Shown here piece after piece: positions 43,018-52,523 of a stretch of 64,000 nucleotides of DNA. Position 1 is the stretch's first letter. The number at the start of each line of letters is the position of its first letter. The DNA comes from an uncultured Spirochaetales bacterium (GTDB lineage: Bacteria; Spirochaetota; Spirochaetia; Sphaerochaetales; Sphaerochaetaceae), in NCBI GenBank assembly GCA_944390045.1, contig CALXOO010000001.1, forward strand, positions 158,002 to 222,001, read 5' to 3'. The notes under the pieces were generated by a model. That model ran no database searches, had not been told where the DNA came from, and saw only the letters and a program-made list of their open reading frames with translations. Made by a program: the position numbers and the translations under genes.

Positions 43018-44676
43018 CTACTTGAGGTAGATGTCCTTTGTCGGATGGTAGTCCATTGTGTTGGGATACCAGCCGCCCCACTTGCTGGTGTCGATCATGT
43101 TCTGAGAAACATAGACATACAGCGGGATGATGGCCTGATCCTGGTTGATCATGATGGACTCGGCCTGCTTGAGGACAGCGAATCTCTCCTCTCCGGCGGG
43201 CATTGTCGCAGCCTGGGCAATCAGGGCATCGTACTCCGGGTTGGAATACTTGCCGCCGTTCATTCCGGCACCTGTGATGAACATGTCGAGGAAGGTGTTG
43301 GGATCCTGATAGTCACCGACCCATCCGGCTCTTGCGATCTGGAAGTTGCCGGAGTTTCTGTTGGCCAGGTAGGTTGCCCATTCCTGGTTCTCCAGAGTGA
43401 CGTTGATGTTCAGGTTGGTCTTCAGCTGCTGCTGGATGAACTCAGCGATCTGGCGGTGAGCGTCATCTGTGTTGTACAGGACGGAGATTGTCGGGAAGCC
43501 GACACCGTTCGGGTAACCTGCCTCGGCAAGGAGCTGGCGTGCGTAGTCAGGATCATAGAGAACTCCGCCTCTCTCCTCTTCCTGGAGAGCCTCGTAGCCG
43601 GCCATGTCAGGAACGATGCCCCAGCATGCGATCTGTCCGGCCCTTGTGACCTCCTCAACAAGCTGCTCGCGGTCGATGGCGTAGCTGATGGCCTTTCTGA
43701 CTCTGACATCATCAAGAGGCGGCTCAGTCACGTTGATCGTGTAGTAGTATGTTGACAGCTGCGGTGCGACCTGGTAGTCGGTCCTCATCATGATCTCGTC
43801 GAATCTGTTGAGGTCGATTGCCGTATCCCAGTCAACCTGTCCGGAGAGATACATGTTGTAGTTCGTAGCGGCGTCATCGCTGGCGAGGAAGACGACCTCG
43901 TCAAGATGGACGTTCTCCTTGTCCCAGTATGTGTCGCTCTTGACACAGACGATCCTGTCCTGAGGTGTATGCTCTGCCAGGACGAAGGGGCCGTTGCCGA
44001 CGAAGTTCTCAGGCTTTGTCCAGTCAGTGCCGTACTGCTCGATGGCGTGCTGCGGGACGATGGCGAATGAGTAGTGGCTCAGAGCGCCGATGACATAGGG
44101 AAGCGGTCCGATGAGGGTCATCTCGAAGGTGTGGTCGTCAATGGCCCTGATCTGGAGGGCTGAGGCATCAGCCTCGCCGCTGTTGAACTCAGTGGCTCCG
44201 GCGATGAACATTGCGGGGAACCAGGCATAGGGGCTTCCTGTTGCGGGGTCAAGCTCACGTGTCCATGAGTAGACAACATCCTGTGCGGTTATTGGAACAC
44301 CGTCTGACCAGACTGCATCCTCCCTGAGATGGAAGGTGTATGTCATGCCGTCCTCAGAGACATCCCAGCTCTCGGCGACGCCGGGGATTCCGTCGGCTGT
44401 CTCGGGATCGATTGTGATGAGTCCTTCGAAGAGGGCCTCATAGACCCTGTGCTCGGGAACACCCTGAATCTGGCTGGGGTCGAGTGACTCCGGCTCAGCT
44501 CCGTTTGCGATGACGAAGCGCACGGGCTCATCTGATGTGGTTGTTGTCGTTGTTGTGGCTGCCGGCGTGGAAGATGTCGAGGCTGCCGGGCTTGCGGCTG
44601 CCGTCTCGCTGCTTCCACCAGCGAAAGCGCCAAATGAAACAAGAGCAATGAGTGTCAGTGCAATTAGTTTCTTCAT
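43018..44676 (-). CDS. oppA: Oligopeptide ABC transporter substrate-binding protein OppA
   Basis: A 552-residue family 5 binding protein. The signal peptide is LIALTLIALVSFGAFAGGSS. After a low-complexity Ala/Ser/Thr linker (about 25-52) come FVIANGAEPESLDPSQIQGV, LFEGLITIDPE, ESWDVSEDGMTYTFHLRED, WSDGVPITAQDVVYSW, VRKAISYAIDREQLVEEV and EAGYPNGVGFPTISVLYNTD. ATG 44676 follows AGGAGGTACAA. It stands alone with its own terminator and is the best candidate partner for oppBCDF. Confidence 0.95.
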   Translation of the reverse strand: MKKLIALTLIALVSFGAFAGGSSETAAASPAASTSSTPAATTTTTTTSDEPVRFVIANGAEPESLDPSQIQGVPEHRVYEALFEGLITIDPETADGIPGVAESWDVSEDGMTYTFHLREDAVWSDGVPITAQDVVYSWTRELDPATGSPYAWFPAMFIAGATEFNSGEADASALQIRAIDDHTFEMTLIGPLPYVIGALSHYSFAIVPQHAIEQYGTDWTKPENFVGNGPFVLAEHTPQDRIVCVKSDTYWDKENVHLDEVVFLASDDAATNYNMYLSGQVDWDTAIDLNRFDEIMMRTDYQVAPQLSTYYYTINVTEPPLDDVRVRKAISYAIDREQLVEEVTRAGQIACWGIVPDMAGYEALQEEERGGVLYDPDYARQLLAEAGYPNGVGFPTISVLYNTDDAHRQIAEFIQQQLKTNLNINVTLENQEWATYLANRNSGNFQIARAGWVGDYQDPNTFLDMFITGAGMNGGKYSNPEYDALIAQAATMPAGEERFAVLKQAESIMINQDQAIIPLYVYVSQNMIDTSKWGGWYPNTMDYHPTKDIYLK

Positions 44677-44816
44677 TTGTACCTCCTGGTAAAATTTCAA
44701 CTTTGGACCCATGTTATCGGATTTTCCCTTATTGTTCCAGATGCTTATGTAAGTTTTTTCATCTTTATGCGGTTTGTATGCAAATTTCTTGAAAGTATAC
44801 ACCGCCAGTCACCTGT

Positions 44817-44846
44817 TTGCCCTTATGTGTCCTTACAGGGTATTAT
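44817..44846 (+). promoter_or_regulatory. Promoter of the 186-residue membrane protein gene
   Basis: TTGCCC (44817-44822), an 18-base spacer and TATTAT (44841-44846), then six bases to ATG 44853. No ribosome site lies between. Confidence 0.6.
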
Positions 44847-44852
44847 TGCATT

Positions 44853-45413
44853 ATGTTCAAGTACCAGCTGAGAAAGAAGGGCGACGGCTGCCTGGTCTAC
44901 GGGCCGGGGGTGGCCGTGAGGATAGTCTCCCTCCTGTTTGCAATACTTCTGATCATCGGCAGCTTCTCCGCAGTGGGTGAGCTGGGTTTCTCTCCATCCT
45001 TCATCATTCCGGCCGTCTTCACTCTGGCTCTGCTGCTTGTCGTCTTCTGGCACGACGAGTGGGTCTTTGACAATACGGCCGGGACTGCGGTATCAGTCCT
45101 CGGTATCGGTCCATTCGCAAAACGGACTGTGACATCATATGGCGACATCCAGTGCATTGAGATAGTCCATTTCCATAAGGGCATCGCCGACGGATCAACT
45201 GCCATCAGGCCAGGATGGAGGCATAAGGAAATGGCCGCACTGAGGCTCAGACTTGATTCTCAGACCGGCTCCAGGGCCTCAATCGAAATCGTTCCTGCGA
45301 AGAGGGAAGGGCTGGCGCTTGAGCGCAAGGCCAATCTCATCGCTGCTCATACAGGGCTTCCGCTGGAGGTCGACAGGTCTGCGCTTTCTGCCGGATTCAG
45401 GCACAGGTCATGA
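44853..45413 (+). CDS. Membrane protein with two helices and a soluble domain, unknown
   Basis: A 186-residue protein beginning MFKYQLRKKGDGCLVYGPGV. Two membrane helices (IVSLLFAILLIIGSFSAVG, FIIPAVFTLALLLVVFW) are followed by a beta-rich soluble part (WVFDNTAGTAVSVLGIGPFA, YGDIQCIEIVHFHK, ALRLRLDSQTGSRASIEIVP). The layout recalls small YdbT/PH-like membrane proteins, but I cannot assign it. The start is set by the promoter spacing. Confidence 0.65.
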   Translation: MFKYQLRKKGDGCLVYGPGVAVRIVSLLFAILLIIGSFSAVGELGFSPSFIIPAVFTLALLLVVFWHDEWVFDNTAGTAVSVLGIGPFAKRTVTSYGDIQCIEIVHFHKGIADGSTAIRPGWRHKEMAALRLRLDSQTGSRASIEIVPAKREGLALERKANLIAAHTGLPLEVDRSALSAGFRHRS

Positions 45414-45505
45414 CGGCACGACAGCAGACATCCCGCCTCAGATCAGCTTTGGCAGAATGGTATCTGACTATATAACCGACCGGGTAAACCGCTTTGTTCC
45501 TGGCA

Positions 45506-45535
45506 TTGCACGGGGAAGGAAGGCGGCACTATAAT
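45506..45535 (+). promoter_or_regulatory. Promoter of the flavin reductase gene
   Basis: TTGCAC (45506-45511), an 18-base spacer and a perfect TATAAT (45530-45535), then six bases to ATG 45542. This is the clearest leaderless arrangement in the window. Confidence 0.7.
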
Positions 45536-45541
45536 GACAGA

Positions 45542-46078
45542 ATGAAGAAAATCCTGTTCGTCTGCGGCAGCCTGCGCAGGGACAGCTACAATCTCCAGCT
45601 GCTGGAGATGGCTGAGGCGCGGCTTTCTGATTCCGACTGCTCCTTCCTCGATTACAGTGACATTCCGCTCTTCAGTCAGGACGCTGAGTTTCCGCCTCCG
45701 GCATCTGTATCCAGAGTGCGAGCCCTTGTCTCAGACTCAGATGCGCTCTGGATCGGAAGCCCGGAATACAATCACAGTTTCAGCGGAGCCCTGAAGAATC
45801 TCATGGACTGGCTGTCACGGCCGGTTGTGCCGGGCGACTATTCCACCGCAGTCATAAGGGGGAAGACCGTTGCCATGAGCAGTGCGGCCGGTTCCTCCGC
45901 GGGCTCTTTCTCACTTGCCAGCCTCACTGAGCTGCTCACAATGCTGTCCTGCAAAATCGTTCCCTGTGATACCCGCATCAGCCTGGGCAGCCGCTTTGCA
46001 GAGAAGACTCTGGTCCTCACCGGAGAAGAGGAACTGATGCTGGAAAGGGAGTGCGTGCAGCTGCGCTCCATGCTCTGA
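45542..46078 (+). CDS. NADPH-dependent FMN reductase family protein
   Basis: A 178-residue flavodoxin-fold protein. It opens KKILFVCGSLRRDSYNLQLL (FMN phosphate loop) and has LDYSDIPLFSQDAEFPPPAS and DALWIGSPEYNHSFSGALKN, then LMDWLSRP, all diagnostic of the FMN_red/chromate-quinone reductase family. It transfers electrons from NADPH to flavin or quinones and may protect against oxidative stress. Single gene. Confidence 0.92.
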   Translation: MKKILFVCGSLRRDSYNLQLLEMAEARLSDSDCSFLDYSDIPLFSQDAEFPPPASVSRVRALVSDSDALWIGSPEYNHSFSGALKNLMDWLSRPVVPGDYSTAVIRGKTVAMSSAAGSSAGSFSLASLTELLTMLSCKIVPCDTRISLGSRFAEKTLVLTGEEELMLERECVQLRSML

Positions 46079-46432
46079 GTCCTGATACCGGGGCATGGGG
46101 GCTGCAGAGTCTGTACATCTCCGATGCTGGCACCAGAGTCCGCGGCCTTTTCATCAGCGGATACTTCCATGGTTACGGGGACTCGTTTCGAGGTGAATGG
46201 CATCGCCAGTTTACAGGTTCCCCGTCCTCTCGTGATAAAGAGTGTGGAGGATGACCAGCTCAATGGCCCGAGAGGGGATGGACAATGACCTGCCATATGT
46301 GGAAGAAGTCAGGAGGGCCTACTCACTTCCTGGTGCAGATGATAGGCTTTGAATTGACATAATCGGGGACCGCGCCACTCCGGTCACGGGCACCTCGAGG
46401 AAGACTTCGAGAAGACAGGGACGGGTATCTGA
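46079..46432 (+). other. 354-bp gap without a convincing gene
   Basis: A short open frame (about 46171-46287) reads MVTGTRFEVNGIASLQVPRP and ends in DGQ, but it has no ribosome site or recognisable family. A TTGACA at 46353 could be a -35 for the pectinesterase gene, but no matching -10 is clear. It is probably decayed coding DNA. Confidence 0.3.
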
Positions 46433-47332
46433 ATGCTTGAGATCACAGTCGGCCACAGCGGCGAGGATTACTGGACGATTCAGGAGGCGCTAGATGCGGT
46501 GCCGTACAACACTGAGGCCATGGTCCTCATCAGCCCGGGAGAATACAGGGAAAAACTCTTCTGCGATAAGCGCGCCATCACGCTGAAGGGCCTTGGCAGT
46601 GTCAGTGTGGTCTGGGACGACGCGGCCAGAACAATAATGCCGGATGGAATCAAGCGCGGCACCTTCCGCACATACACGGCCTTTTTCAGCGGTGAGGAGC
46701 TGCATCTTGAGAATATTGCATTCTGCAATGAGGCCGGTTGCGGGAAGACCGCAGGACAGGCACTGGCCCTCTATCTGGATGTAGACAGGGCATATCTTGA
46801 GAACGTGGAGCTTTTCGGACACCAGGACACGCTCTTCCTGGCTCCGCTTCCTGAAAAGGAGAGGGAGGCCAGAGGCTTCTATGGTCCCCGCTTCAAGTCA
46901 CCGCGCAAACTCAATACGGTCTATATGCGCGGCGGACGGATCTGGGGCGGGGTCGATTTCATCTTCGGAGGAGCCGATGCCCTTTTTGATAATGTCGAGA
47001 TAATCTCCAACGAACCGGGTTATGTGTGCGCGCCCAGCGGCCATGGCAGCGACATCGGCCTGGTTTTCAGGAACTGTTCGTTCAGATGCGAGAATCTTGA
47101 GGACGGTTCTGTCTACCTCATGAGGCCCTGGCGTCCTGAGGGCAGGGCGGCCTTCGCCGGCTGTACCTATGGCCCCCACATCGCCCCAGAAGGCTTCAGC
47201 CCCTGGCACGGGCTTGAGGATGAAGCCAGCATGGCTGACTTCAGGACAGACAGCGATGTTTTCGGCAGAGAATATCAGTCGGATGACATAGGAGAAGATG
47301 CCAGGAGAATACTTTCCCGCCTTGGCCTGTGA
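46433..47332 (+). CDS. Pectinesterase (carbohydrate esterase family 8), no signal peptide
   Basis: A 299-residue right-handed beta-helix esterase. The opening ITVGHSGEDYWTIQEALDAV is typical. Active-site blocks: GKTAGQALALYLDVDRA, ENVELFGHQDTLFLAP (Asp), WGGVDFIFGGADALFDNVEI (Asp), and YLMRPWRPEGRAAF (substrate Arg/Trp). It removes methyl esters from polygalacturonate. No export signal is seen, so it would act on imported oligomers in the cytoplasm. No pectate lyase or GH28 is nearby, so it is an orphan pectin gene. Confidence 0.92.
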   Translation: MLEITVGHSGEDYWTIQEALDAVPYNTEAMVLISPGEYREKLFCDKRAITLKGLGSVSVVWDDAARTIMPDGIKRGTFRTYTAFFSGEELHLENIAFCNEAGCGKTAGQALALYLDVDRAYLENVELFGHQDTLFLAPLPEKEREARGFYGPRFKSPRKLNTVYMRGGRIWGGVDFIFGGADALFDNVEIISNEPGYVCAPSGHGSDIGLVFRNCSFRCENLEDGSVYLMRPWRPEGRAAFAGCTYGPHIAPEGFSPWHGLEDEASMADFRTDSDVFGREYQSDDIGEDARRILSRLGL

Positions 47333-47792
47333 GATCCGTCCTATATATGGCATATATGGATCTATATCTCCTGCCTGACAGCCGTTAACAGGGTATTGCA
47401 ACAGGCTGTCCGCACTTATCAGCAGCGCCGGTTATCCAGACACAGGCAAGAGACGCTGCAGGGAAGACATTGAATACAGTCATGCTCTTGCTGACAAGCT
47501 TCTCACAGGGCATGCTGCAGCCAATCAGCCGTATGGATGGGGTGCCACAGGCAAACCGGCAACGGTACCTGTGGGTAAAACGCTTAGGTCCAAGCCTTCA
47601 GTCTTGTACTGAAGGCAGTTGACCCGGCAGTTTTTGCGGCTAACTTTTTTAATGGAAGTGCACTGAAGCTGTCAGCAATGAATTATGTCACTTAAATGAT
47701 ATTGTCTGATTGGCACATTTGTCCGTAAAGCTTTTCATTTACGCCTTTTGCAATGCCGTGTTATTATTTCTGCCAAAAAAGGAGAACACACT
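47333..47792 (+). other. 460-bp region with a decayed TnpB 3' end and a promoter
   Basis: The first 60 bases hold an AT-rich inverted repeat that may terminate pectinesterase transcription. 47420-47610 can be read as a worn reading frame ending VPVGKTLRSKPSVLY. A right-end hairpin follows at 47595-47615. Before the lipoprotein gene, TTTACG, 18 bases and TATTAT may form a promoter (about 47741-47770). Confidence 0.4.
47480..47623 (+). mobile_element. Remnant of an IS200/IS605-type TnpB element (3' end)
   Basis: A worn frame ends in PVGKTLRSKPSVLY and runs into a perfect hairpin CCTTCAGT-CTTGT-ACTGAAGG (47595-47615), followed by CAGTTGAC. Many TnpB genes end this way, with the hairpin forming the 3' scaffold of the guide RNA next to the element end. 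The catalytic part of TnpB is missing. The call rests on the end structure and is tentative. Confidence 0.4.
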
Positions 47793-49217
47793 ATGATCAC
47801 AAACAGAAAAACCGGTCTGCTTGCCTTCCTAGCGATTGTCCTCATTCTTGCCCTGTCCGCCTGTTCCCAGCCGGACGAAAGCGGGAGTTCAACCGCACAG
47901 GTGAGAGTAAGCGGAACTGCACAGTCAGCATCAGGCCGGAGCACCGCATCAGCAGAAGTTGTCTTCGCGTCAGGCAGCGTTTGCCTGGCCGGCGAGGACA
48001 TCACAGCCCGGCTAAGGCCGTTGCAGCCAGGTACTGCAGGGGGCGCGAATGATGTTGAGTTCGGAGCTGATATTCCTGTCGCTTCTGGACTTGTATCATA
48101 TTCGGTCAGCCCCAACAGGGGATTTGTCTTTGATGAGTGGAAAATCCCAAGAAGCAGCCGGAGCGAGCTGAAGGGGGATTACCCTGACAGCTGGTGGGCG
48201 GTGCTTGTTGAAATCCAGAACGCCATTGCCAGCGACAGCCAGACAATTTACATCAATCCTGAGTACATCAGATACATACGCCCGGCATTCGAGCGCGGGT
48301 ATTATTTTGATCCGCAGGCACAGGAAGATGGAGATGGAAGTGCCTCCAGGCCATTTGGCAGGATTGATTCACTGATTGATGCGCTGAAAAGCCAGAACAG
48401 CAGACAGTATGACGATGATGAGCTCACCATCAAGATGAGAAACGGACAGGCTGCTGCTCTGGACCTGTCTTCTCTTGGGACAGGGTATTATGACGATGAA
48501 AGCGAAATCGAGCTCAAACTGATCGGAGGCTATGATGAGAAATGGAATCTCAGCGGGGAGAGGACAATTATCCCTTCCATCGTTTTTCCGGACAATTCCG
48601 CAGGCAGTATTGAGGAGCTTGAAATTGAGCTGAGAAACATTGGGCTGAAGGAACTTGATTATAGCATGCTGTCTCGCTCAGATGATGATTTCGAGATCGG
48701 CTTCAGGAACTGTTCTGCCGGAATATTGAAGAATGCCTCCGGAAATGTTGTGAACGCTCTGGTGGTTGAGGAGCTGGATGCTTCTTCATCCAATGTTGTA
48801 TTTGTCAATTCATCGGCGCCCTATGAGGCAGACAGTGAATATTACCATTCGATCGTGAGGAATGCCGGCTCATACAGCGTCAAGGGAAGGAACAACATCG
48901 TTCTTTCAGATGTGACGGCAGCGGGCGGCACTGACAACCTCTATCTGGATTCAGGAAGCTGGAAATGGGATGAGTACAAGACAGAGGATCCGAACCTGGT
49001 CAGCCGGATCATCACGGCAGTTCCTCTGTCAGAGGATTTCAGCCTAGGTGCGGCGCAGGATGATGCGGATGATCTTCTTGAGGAGGATATTGAAGGCAGA
49101 CAGAGGTATCTCAGCGATGACGATGATGACCGCTATGACAGATCACAGCGTGATCCGGATTACAGGGATATCAGAGTGTCTTATGGGCCATACGAGTATC
49201 AGTTCTTTGATGACTGA
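47793..49217 (+). CDS. Asp-rich lipoprotein with a beta-helix-like segment
   Basis: A 474-residue lipoprotein (LAFLAIVLILALSAC, Cys 24). Residues about 165-200 read YFDPQAQEDGDGSASRPFGR then IDSLIDAL, resembling the start of DUF1565-type parallel beta-helix proteins. The centre has repeated IELKLIGGYD- and IELRNIGLKEL-like strands. The C-terminus is strongly acidic (YLSDDDDDRYDRSQRDPDYR). ATG 47793 follows AAGGAG. Function is unknown; a surface protein that binds glycans or metal ions is one possibility. Confidence 0.75.
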   Translation: MITNRKTGLLAFLAIVLILALSACSQPDESGSSTAQVRVSGTAQSASGRSTASAEVVFASGSVCLAGEDITARLRPLQPGTAGGANDVEFGADIPVASGLVSYSVSPNRGFVFDEWKIPRSSRSELKGDYPDSWWAVLVEIQNAIASDSQTIYINPEYIRYIRPAFERGYYFDPQAQEDGDGSASRPFGRIDSLIDALKSQNSRQYDDDELTIKMRNGQAAALDLSSLGTGYYDDESEIELKLIGGYDEKWNLSGERTIIPSIVFPDNSAGSIEELEIELRNIGLKELDYSMLSRSDDDFEIGFRNCSAGILKNASGNVVNALVVEELDASSSNVVFVNSSAPYEADSEYYHSIVRNAGSYSVKGRNNIVLSDVTAAGGTDNLYLDSGSWKWDEYKTEDPNLVSRIITAVPLSEDFSLGAAQDDADDLLEEDIEGRQRYLSDDDDDRYDRSQRDPDYRDIRVSYGPYEYQFFDD

Positions 49218-49233
49218 TTGCCTGACTTCTTTC

Positions 49234-49276
49234 AATCCCGTCCTGCCGGAGATGCTGGGCGGGATTTCATTTCTTC
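49234..49276 (+). terminator. Terminator after the Asp-rich lipoprotein
   Basis: AATCCCGTCC (49234-49243) pairs with GGGCGGGATT (49257-49266), followed by TCATTTCTT. Confidence 0.75.
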
Positions 49277-50414
49277 ATGCGTTCCCTGTCTGAAGACACA
49301 AACCCTTTCCTGATATCGAGAATCCAGCCACAGGAACAGTCTGTCAGCGCAGCCTTGCCGCCTTGATTCTCCAAACAAGCTCGATGGCTTTCATTATCAG
49401 GCCTCTCATTCAGGCTGCTATCTTTAATGATCGTTATCGGCATATTTAATATGTTACTTATGCAAGCGCCAGAGAGGGCAAGAACGCAGCCGAATTCTCC
49501 ATTCGTCATGCGCTTGCGCCCATCGTACAGTACAGCCCGATGGCCAGGATGTCCCTTCCCTGGTCTTTGTGCACCGCCTGGAAAAGCAGGCGCTGGCGAT
49601 TTCCTATAAACGACAGCTTGCCAATGTGTCGATCGGGTCCTTCATAAAGAGCCCGCAGACCTCATCATCTCCGAGCCTCACGATGCGTTCCCTGTTCGGG
49701 TGGACGTATGTGAAGCAGAAGTGCAGCAGGTTTCTCCTGTCGTTGCCTGACTTGCTGATGGGCTCAAGCCTCTTCACGCTTTCGTTCATCTCGATTTTGG
49801 AAAGCAGCCTGGACAGGCTTTCAGTGCTACGAATATCGAGTTTGTCCCTGGGCTGTGAGTATGTCTTCTTGCTGCTTCCTGTCAGTGTCAGCAGGGAGAA
49901 GACGCTTCCGGGCTTGCGTTATTCCATCGGCAAGGTCTTTTCAGCCTTCCGCACGGATCCTGCAGCAAAGTCTTAATTGTTCTCCCCGGCCGGCTTCTCT
50001 GGCAACGAAGATGCGAAGCCTCCTGTCATGAATAGGCCAAGGCTTCTTCAAACAGTTTGCGATTATAAGGAATTATAGTTCAATGATTCGTAATTCAACC
50101 TTTACCTCCAGGAGTCTCCATCTTGTCTAAGCGGAGCGAAAGGTGGAGAGGAAAGGAGAAAGGATGATCTGCCCAAAGGTGATGCTGATGCTTTATCCCC
50201 TCAGTGAGGCGGTGAGGAGCGGAGGCGACCTGAGGAACGCCGGTGGCTCTGGCATGTATGCCAGGGATATCGTATGCCCTGACGGCTGTGTCATGTTCAG
50301 GCTGACAGCAAAGAGGCTTTCCGGGAAAAAGATGAGACTCTGTCCCATGGCTTTTTCCAGTATACATTGCCCGCAGCAGGGCCGCACTGGCGGTTCTGGG
50401 CGGCTTTTGCGGTA
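49277..50414. other. 1.1-kb region without an intact recognisable gene
   Basis: Only short frames are present. On the minus strand 49604-49860 encodes an unbroken but start-poor frame with NESVKRLEPISKSGNDRRNL and HPNRERIVRLGDDEVCGLFM. 49267-49509 encodes another, with GEFGCVLALSGACISNILNM. Both lack a ribosome site. On the plus strand 50143-50469 has a ribosome-site-like AAGGAGAAAGG and a frame starting MICPKVMLMLYPLSEAV, but it overlaps the end of the AraC sensor gene. I read this as a graveyard of decayed genes; the original functions are not recognisable. Confidence 0.5.
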
Positions 50415-52517
50415 TCAGGCTTTTTCCTTCACGCTGTCCGCATATTGTCTGGGGGTCACTCCCATATAGCGGTCGAAAACGCGGATGAAGGTGTTGCTGG
50501 ATGAGAAGCCAACGCGGGAGGCAAGCTCTGCAATCCTCACGTCCGGATCTTCTGTGAGAATCTTCTGCGCCATGTTGATCCTGTAGCGGTTGAGGTAATT
50601 CTTGAAGTTGTCGCCGCTGAAACGGTTGAACACCTCAGAGCAGTACTTGGGTGTGAGGTTGAACTCCTCGGAAAGATCAATGAGCATGATGGGCTCGCTG
50701 TAGTGCTCGTGGATATAGTTCCTCATCTTCCTGGCAACCTGGTCTCCCTTTTCCTGGCTCTCAGCGCTCTTGAGCGCAATGGTTGAGGAAAGAAGGTTCC
50801 TTGCTGCCTGTATGCTCTGCTGTGCGCTGGTGTCCCCTGGAATGCTTTCTTCGGGCAGCCTCATCTCCTGACGGATGCGCACGATGGTCGAAGTGAGTGC
50901 GGTGATGAGGTTCCTCACCTCGCTCTCTGTCAGCTTCATTTCGCCGGAGAAGTTCGCATCAATGATCGAATCGAAGATCTCGAGCGCGGAAGGAGAGGCG
51001 GCCAGGGCCGCGTTCACAAGCTTTCTCTCCTCACTGACAGGGTAGTACATACAGCCTGAGCGCAGTCTCACATCGGCCTCGGTGAGTATGTTCCTGTCCC
51101 GCTCGAAGTAGCGGCTGTCCATGATGCTCTGTGCCTTCAGGTAGGCGGCCTTAATGTTCCTCCAGCCCTGTACGGTATGGCTGATTGCCGCCTGCATGCC
51201 CGCATCCTCATCCTGCAGCGTGAACTCCCTAAGCATTTTGTATAGGAAGGCGTGGCATTCTTCCTCATTCTGGCTCTTGTAGATCAGTGTGGCACTGCCG
51301 TTGTCCATCATGATAAAGTGCAGGTGATTGATGCGCCGTGTCATCGAGTTTGTCCTGAGCAGGAGAGTCTGCCTTTTCTCGGCACCAGCTCCGTCAGCAT
51401 CAAGAATCGCAACCGTGAAGAATGATGTCTCATCATCCGGGATTCTGTGCATCGAGTCGGCTCCATGGATATAGGAGCGGTACTTCTGGACATCCATTGC
51501 CGCCTGGAGATCACGGCTGAGGTCCTCAAGCCTTTTGCCGATCTCCTCGGCTTCACGACATCTGGATATGATCATGTCAAATTCATTCCCCTCGGGAAGC
51601 TCCTGTGACGCCTCTGTTCCAGCGACACTCTCATATGCCTGTTTCACAGGCTCATAAAGGTTCCGCTTCAGGCGGTATGCGGCAAAGAAGACAGCCGTAA
51701 GGGAGAGAGTGACGAAGGCCGCGAGGATGAGAATGCTGGGGGATGCCAGGCGGCTTGCATGTGCCAGAACGAATGTGAACGAGAAGTAGGGGAAGCTTCC
51801 ACTTCTCACATAGTAGCTGTTCAGCTGGCTGTGTCCGGAGGGAAGGAAGGTATCCTCAAGACAGGTGGCAAGCTTCGCGTCACTGCTGTAGACAGTGTGT
51901 GATGTGCTATCGATCAGGGCGAACGTGATCCTGCTGTCCTGTGGCGGTGCGAAGATCGAGGCAGGCAGGATGCAGTAGAAAATCAGTGTGGAATCATTAA
52001 GGAAACGCTCGAGAGTCAGCACGATCATGCCGCCGTCTTCTGTCAGCACTGCACCCTGGCTTTCAGGCAGTTCCTCAAGTCCTCCGATGCTGGAGAGGAA
52101 ACCGGATTTTGACAGAGTTCCGTTGGTCGTGATGACAAATGATTTCTCCTCGTCCCGTGTTATTGCGAGGTTATAGGTGTTGGAATTAGTGCTCGGTGCC
52201 CAGCGGCAGAGGTCCTTGTAGACGCGAAGCGCATTGTAGTAGTAGTCGGCGGAGCCATGGGCCGAGTCCAGCCAGGAAAGCACATCGGATGAGGTTGAAA
52301 AGTAGTCCACCGTGCGGCTGATCTCGCTCAGTGACGCGCTGAGCGCACTCATCGAGACCTCCTCAAGCGACTCAAGCGTATGGTTTGCAGACTCCGTGAT
52401 GTTCCGCTCTGCAAGCAAAGCCGCGGCGACTGCCACCAGTGCTATCAGCAGTGAGAGTCCGGTGAAGACAAGTGAGAGCTTGTGCTGGTATGAATGGTTC
52501 CTCGAGCTTTTTGCCAT
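50415..52517 (-). CDS. Membrane-bound AraC-family regulator with extracytoplasmic sensor domain
   Basis: A 700-residue protein with a membrane helix at about 15-35, an extracytoplasmic sensor (about 36-260, dCache-like in size) and a second helix (ILILAAFVTLSLTAVFFAAY). A cytoplasmic linker follows. The C-terminal double helix-turn-helix reads IMLIDLSEEFNLTPKYCSEV, FNRFSGDNFKNYLNRYRI and VRIAELASRVGFSSSNTFIR. Such regulators commonly sit beside LplABC-type sugar importers and activate them on sensing glycan fragments. It is divergent from the importer genes. Its ATG lies six bases after TAAAAT with no ribosome site. Confidence 0.92.
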   Translation of the reverse strand: MAKSSRNHSYQHKLSLVFTGLSLLIALVAVAAALLAERNITESANHTLESLEEVSMSALSASLSEISRTVDYFSTSSDVLSWLDSAHGSADYYYNALRVYKDLCRWAPSTNSNTYNLAITRDEEKSFVITTNGTLSKSGFLSSIGGLEELPESQGAVLTEDGGMIVLTLERFLNDSTLIFYCILPASIFAPPQDSRITFALIDSTSHTVYSSDAKLATCLEDTFLPSGHSQLNSYYVRSGSFPYFSFTFVLAHASRLASPSILILAAFVTLSLTAVFFAAYRLKRNLYEPVKQAYESVAGTEASQELPEGNEFDMIISRCREAEEIGKRLEDLSRDLQAAMDVQKYRSYIHGADSMHRIPDDETSFFTVAILDADGAGAEKRQTLLLRTNSMTRRINHLHFIMMDNGSATLIYKSQNEEECHAFLYKMLREFTLQDEDAGMQAAISHTVQGWRNIKAAYLKAQSIMDSRYFERDRNILTEADVRLRSGCMYYPVSEERKLVNAALAASPSALEIFDSIIDANFSGEMKLTESEVRNLITALTSTIVRIRQEMRLPEESIPGDTSAQQSIQAARNLLSSTIALKSAESQEKGDQVARKMRNYIHEHYSEPIMLIDLSEEFNLTPKYCSEVFNRFSGDNFKNYLNRYRINMAQKILTEDPDVRIAELASRVGFSSSNTFIRVFDRYMGVTPRQYADSVKEKA

Positions 52518-52523
52518 ATGTGG

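Noticed and set aside
49277..49976. Pseudogene of a ROK-type sugar kinase on the minus strand
   Set aside because: Some fragments look faintly similar (RERIVRLGDDEV, GEFGCVLAL), but their order is wrong for ROK proteins and no glycine-rich motif is intact.
50143..50469. Plus-strand gene starting MERKGERMICPK
   Set aside because: It overlaps the conserved C-terminus of the AraC sensor gene and has no recognisable domain; kept only as part of the gene-poor region note.
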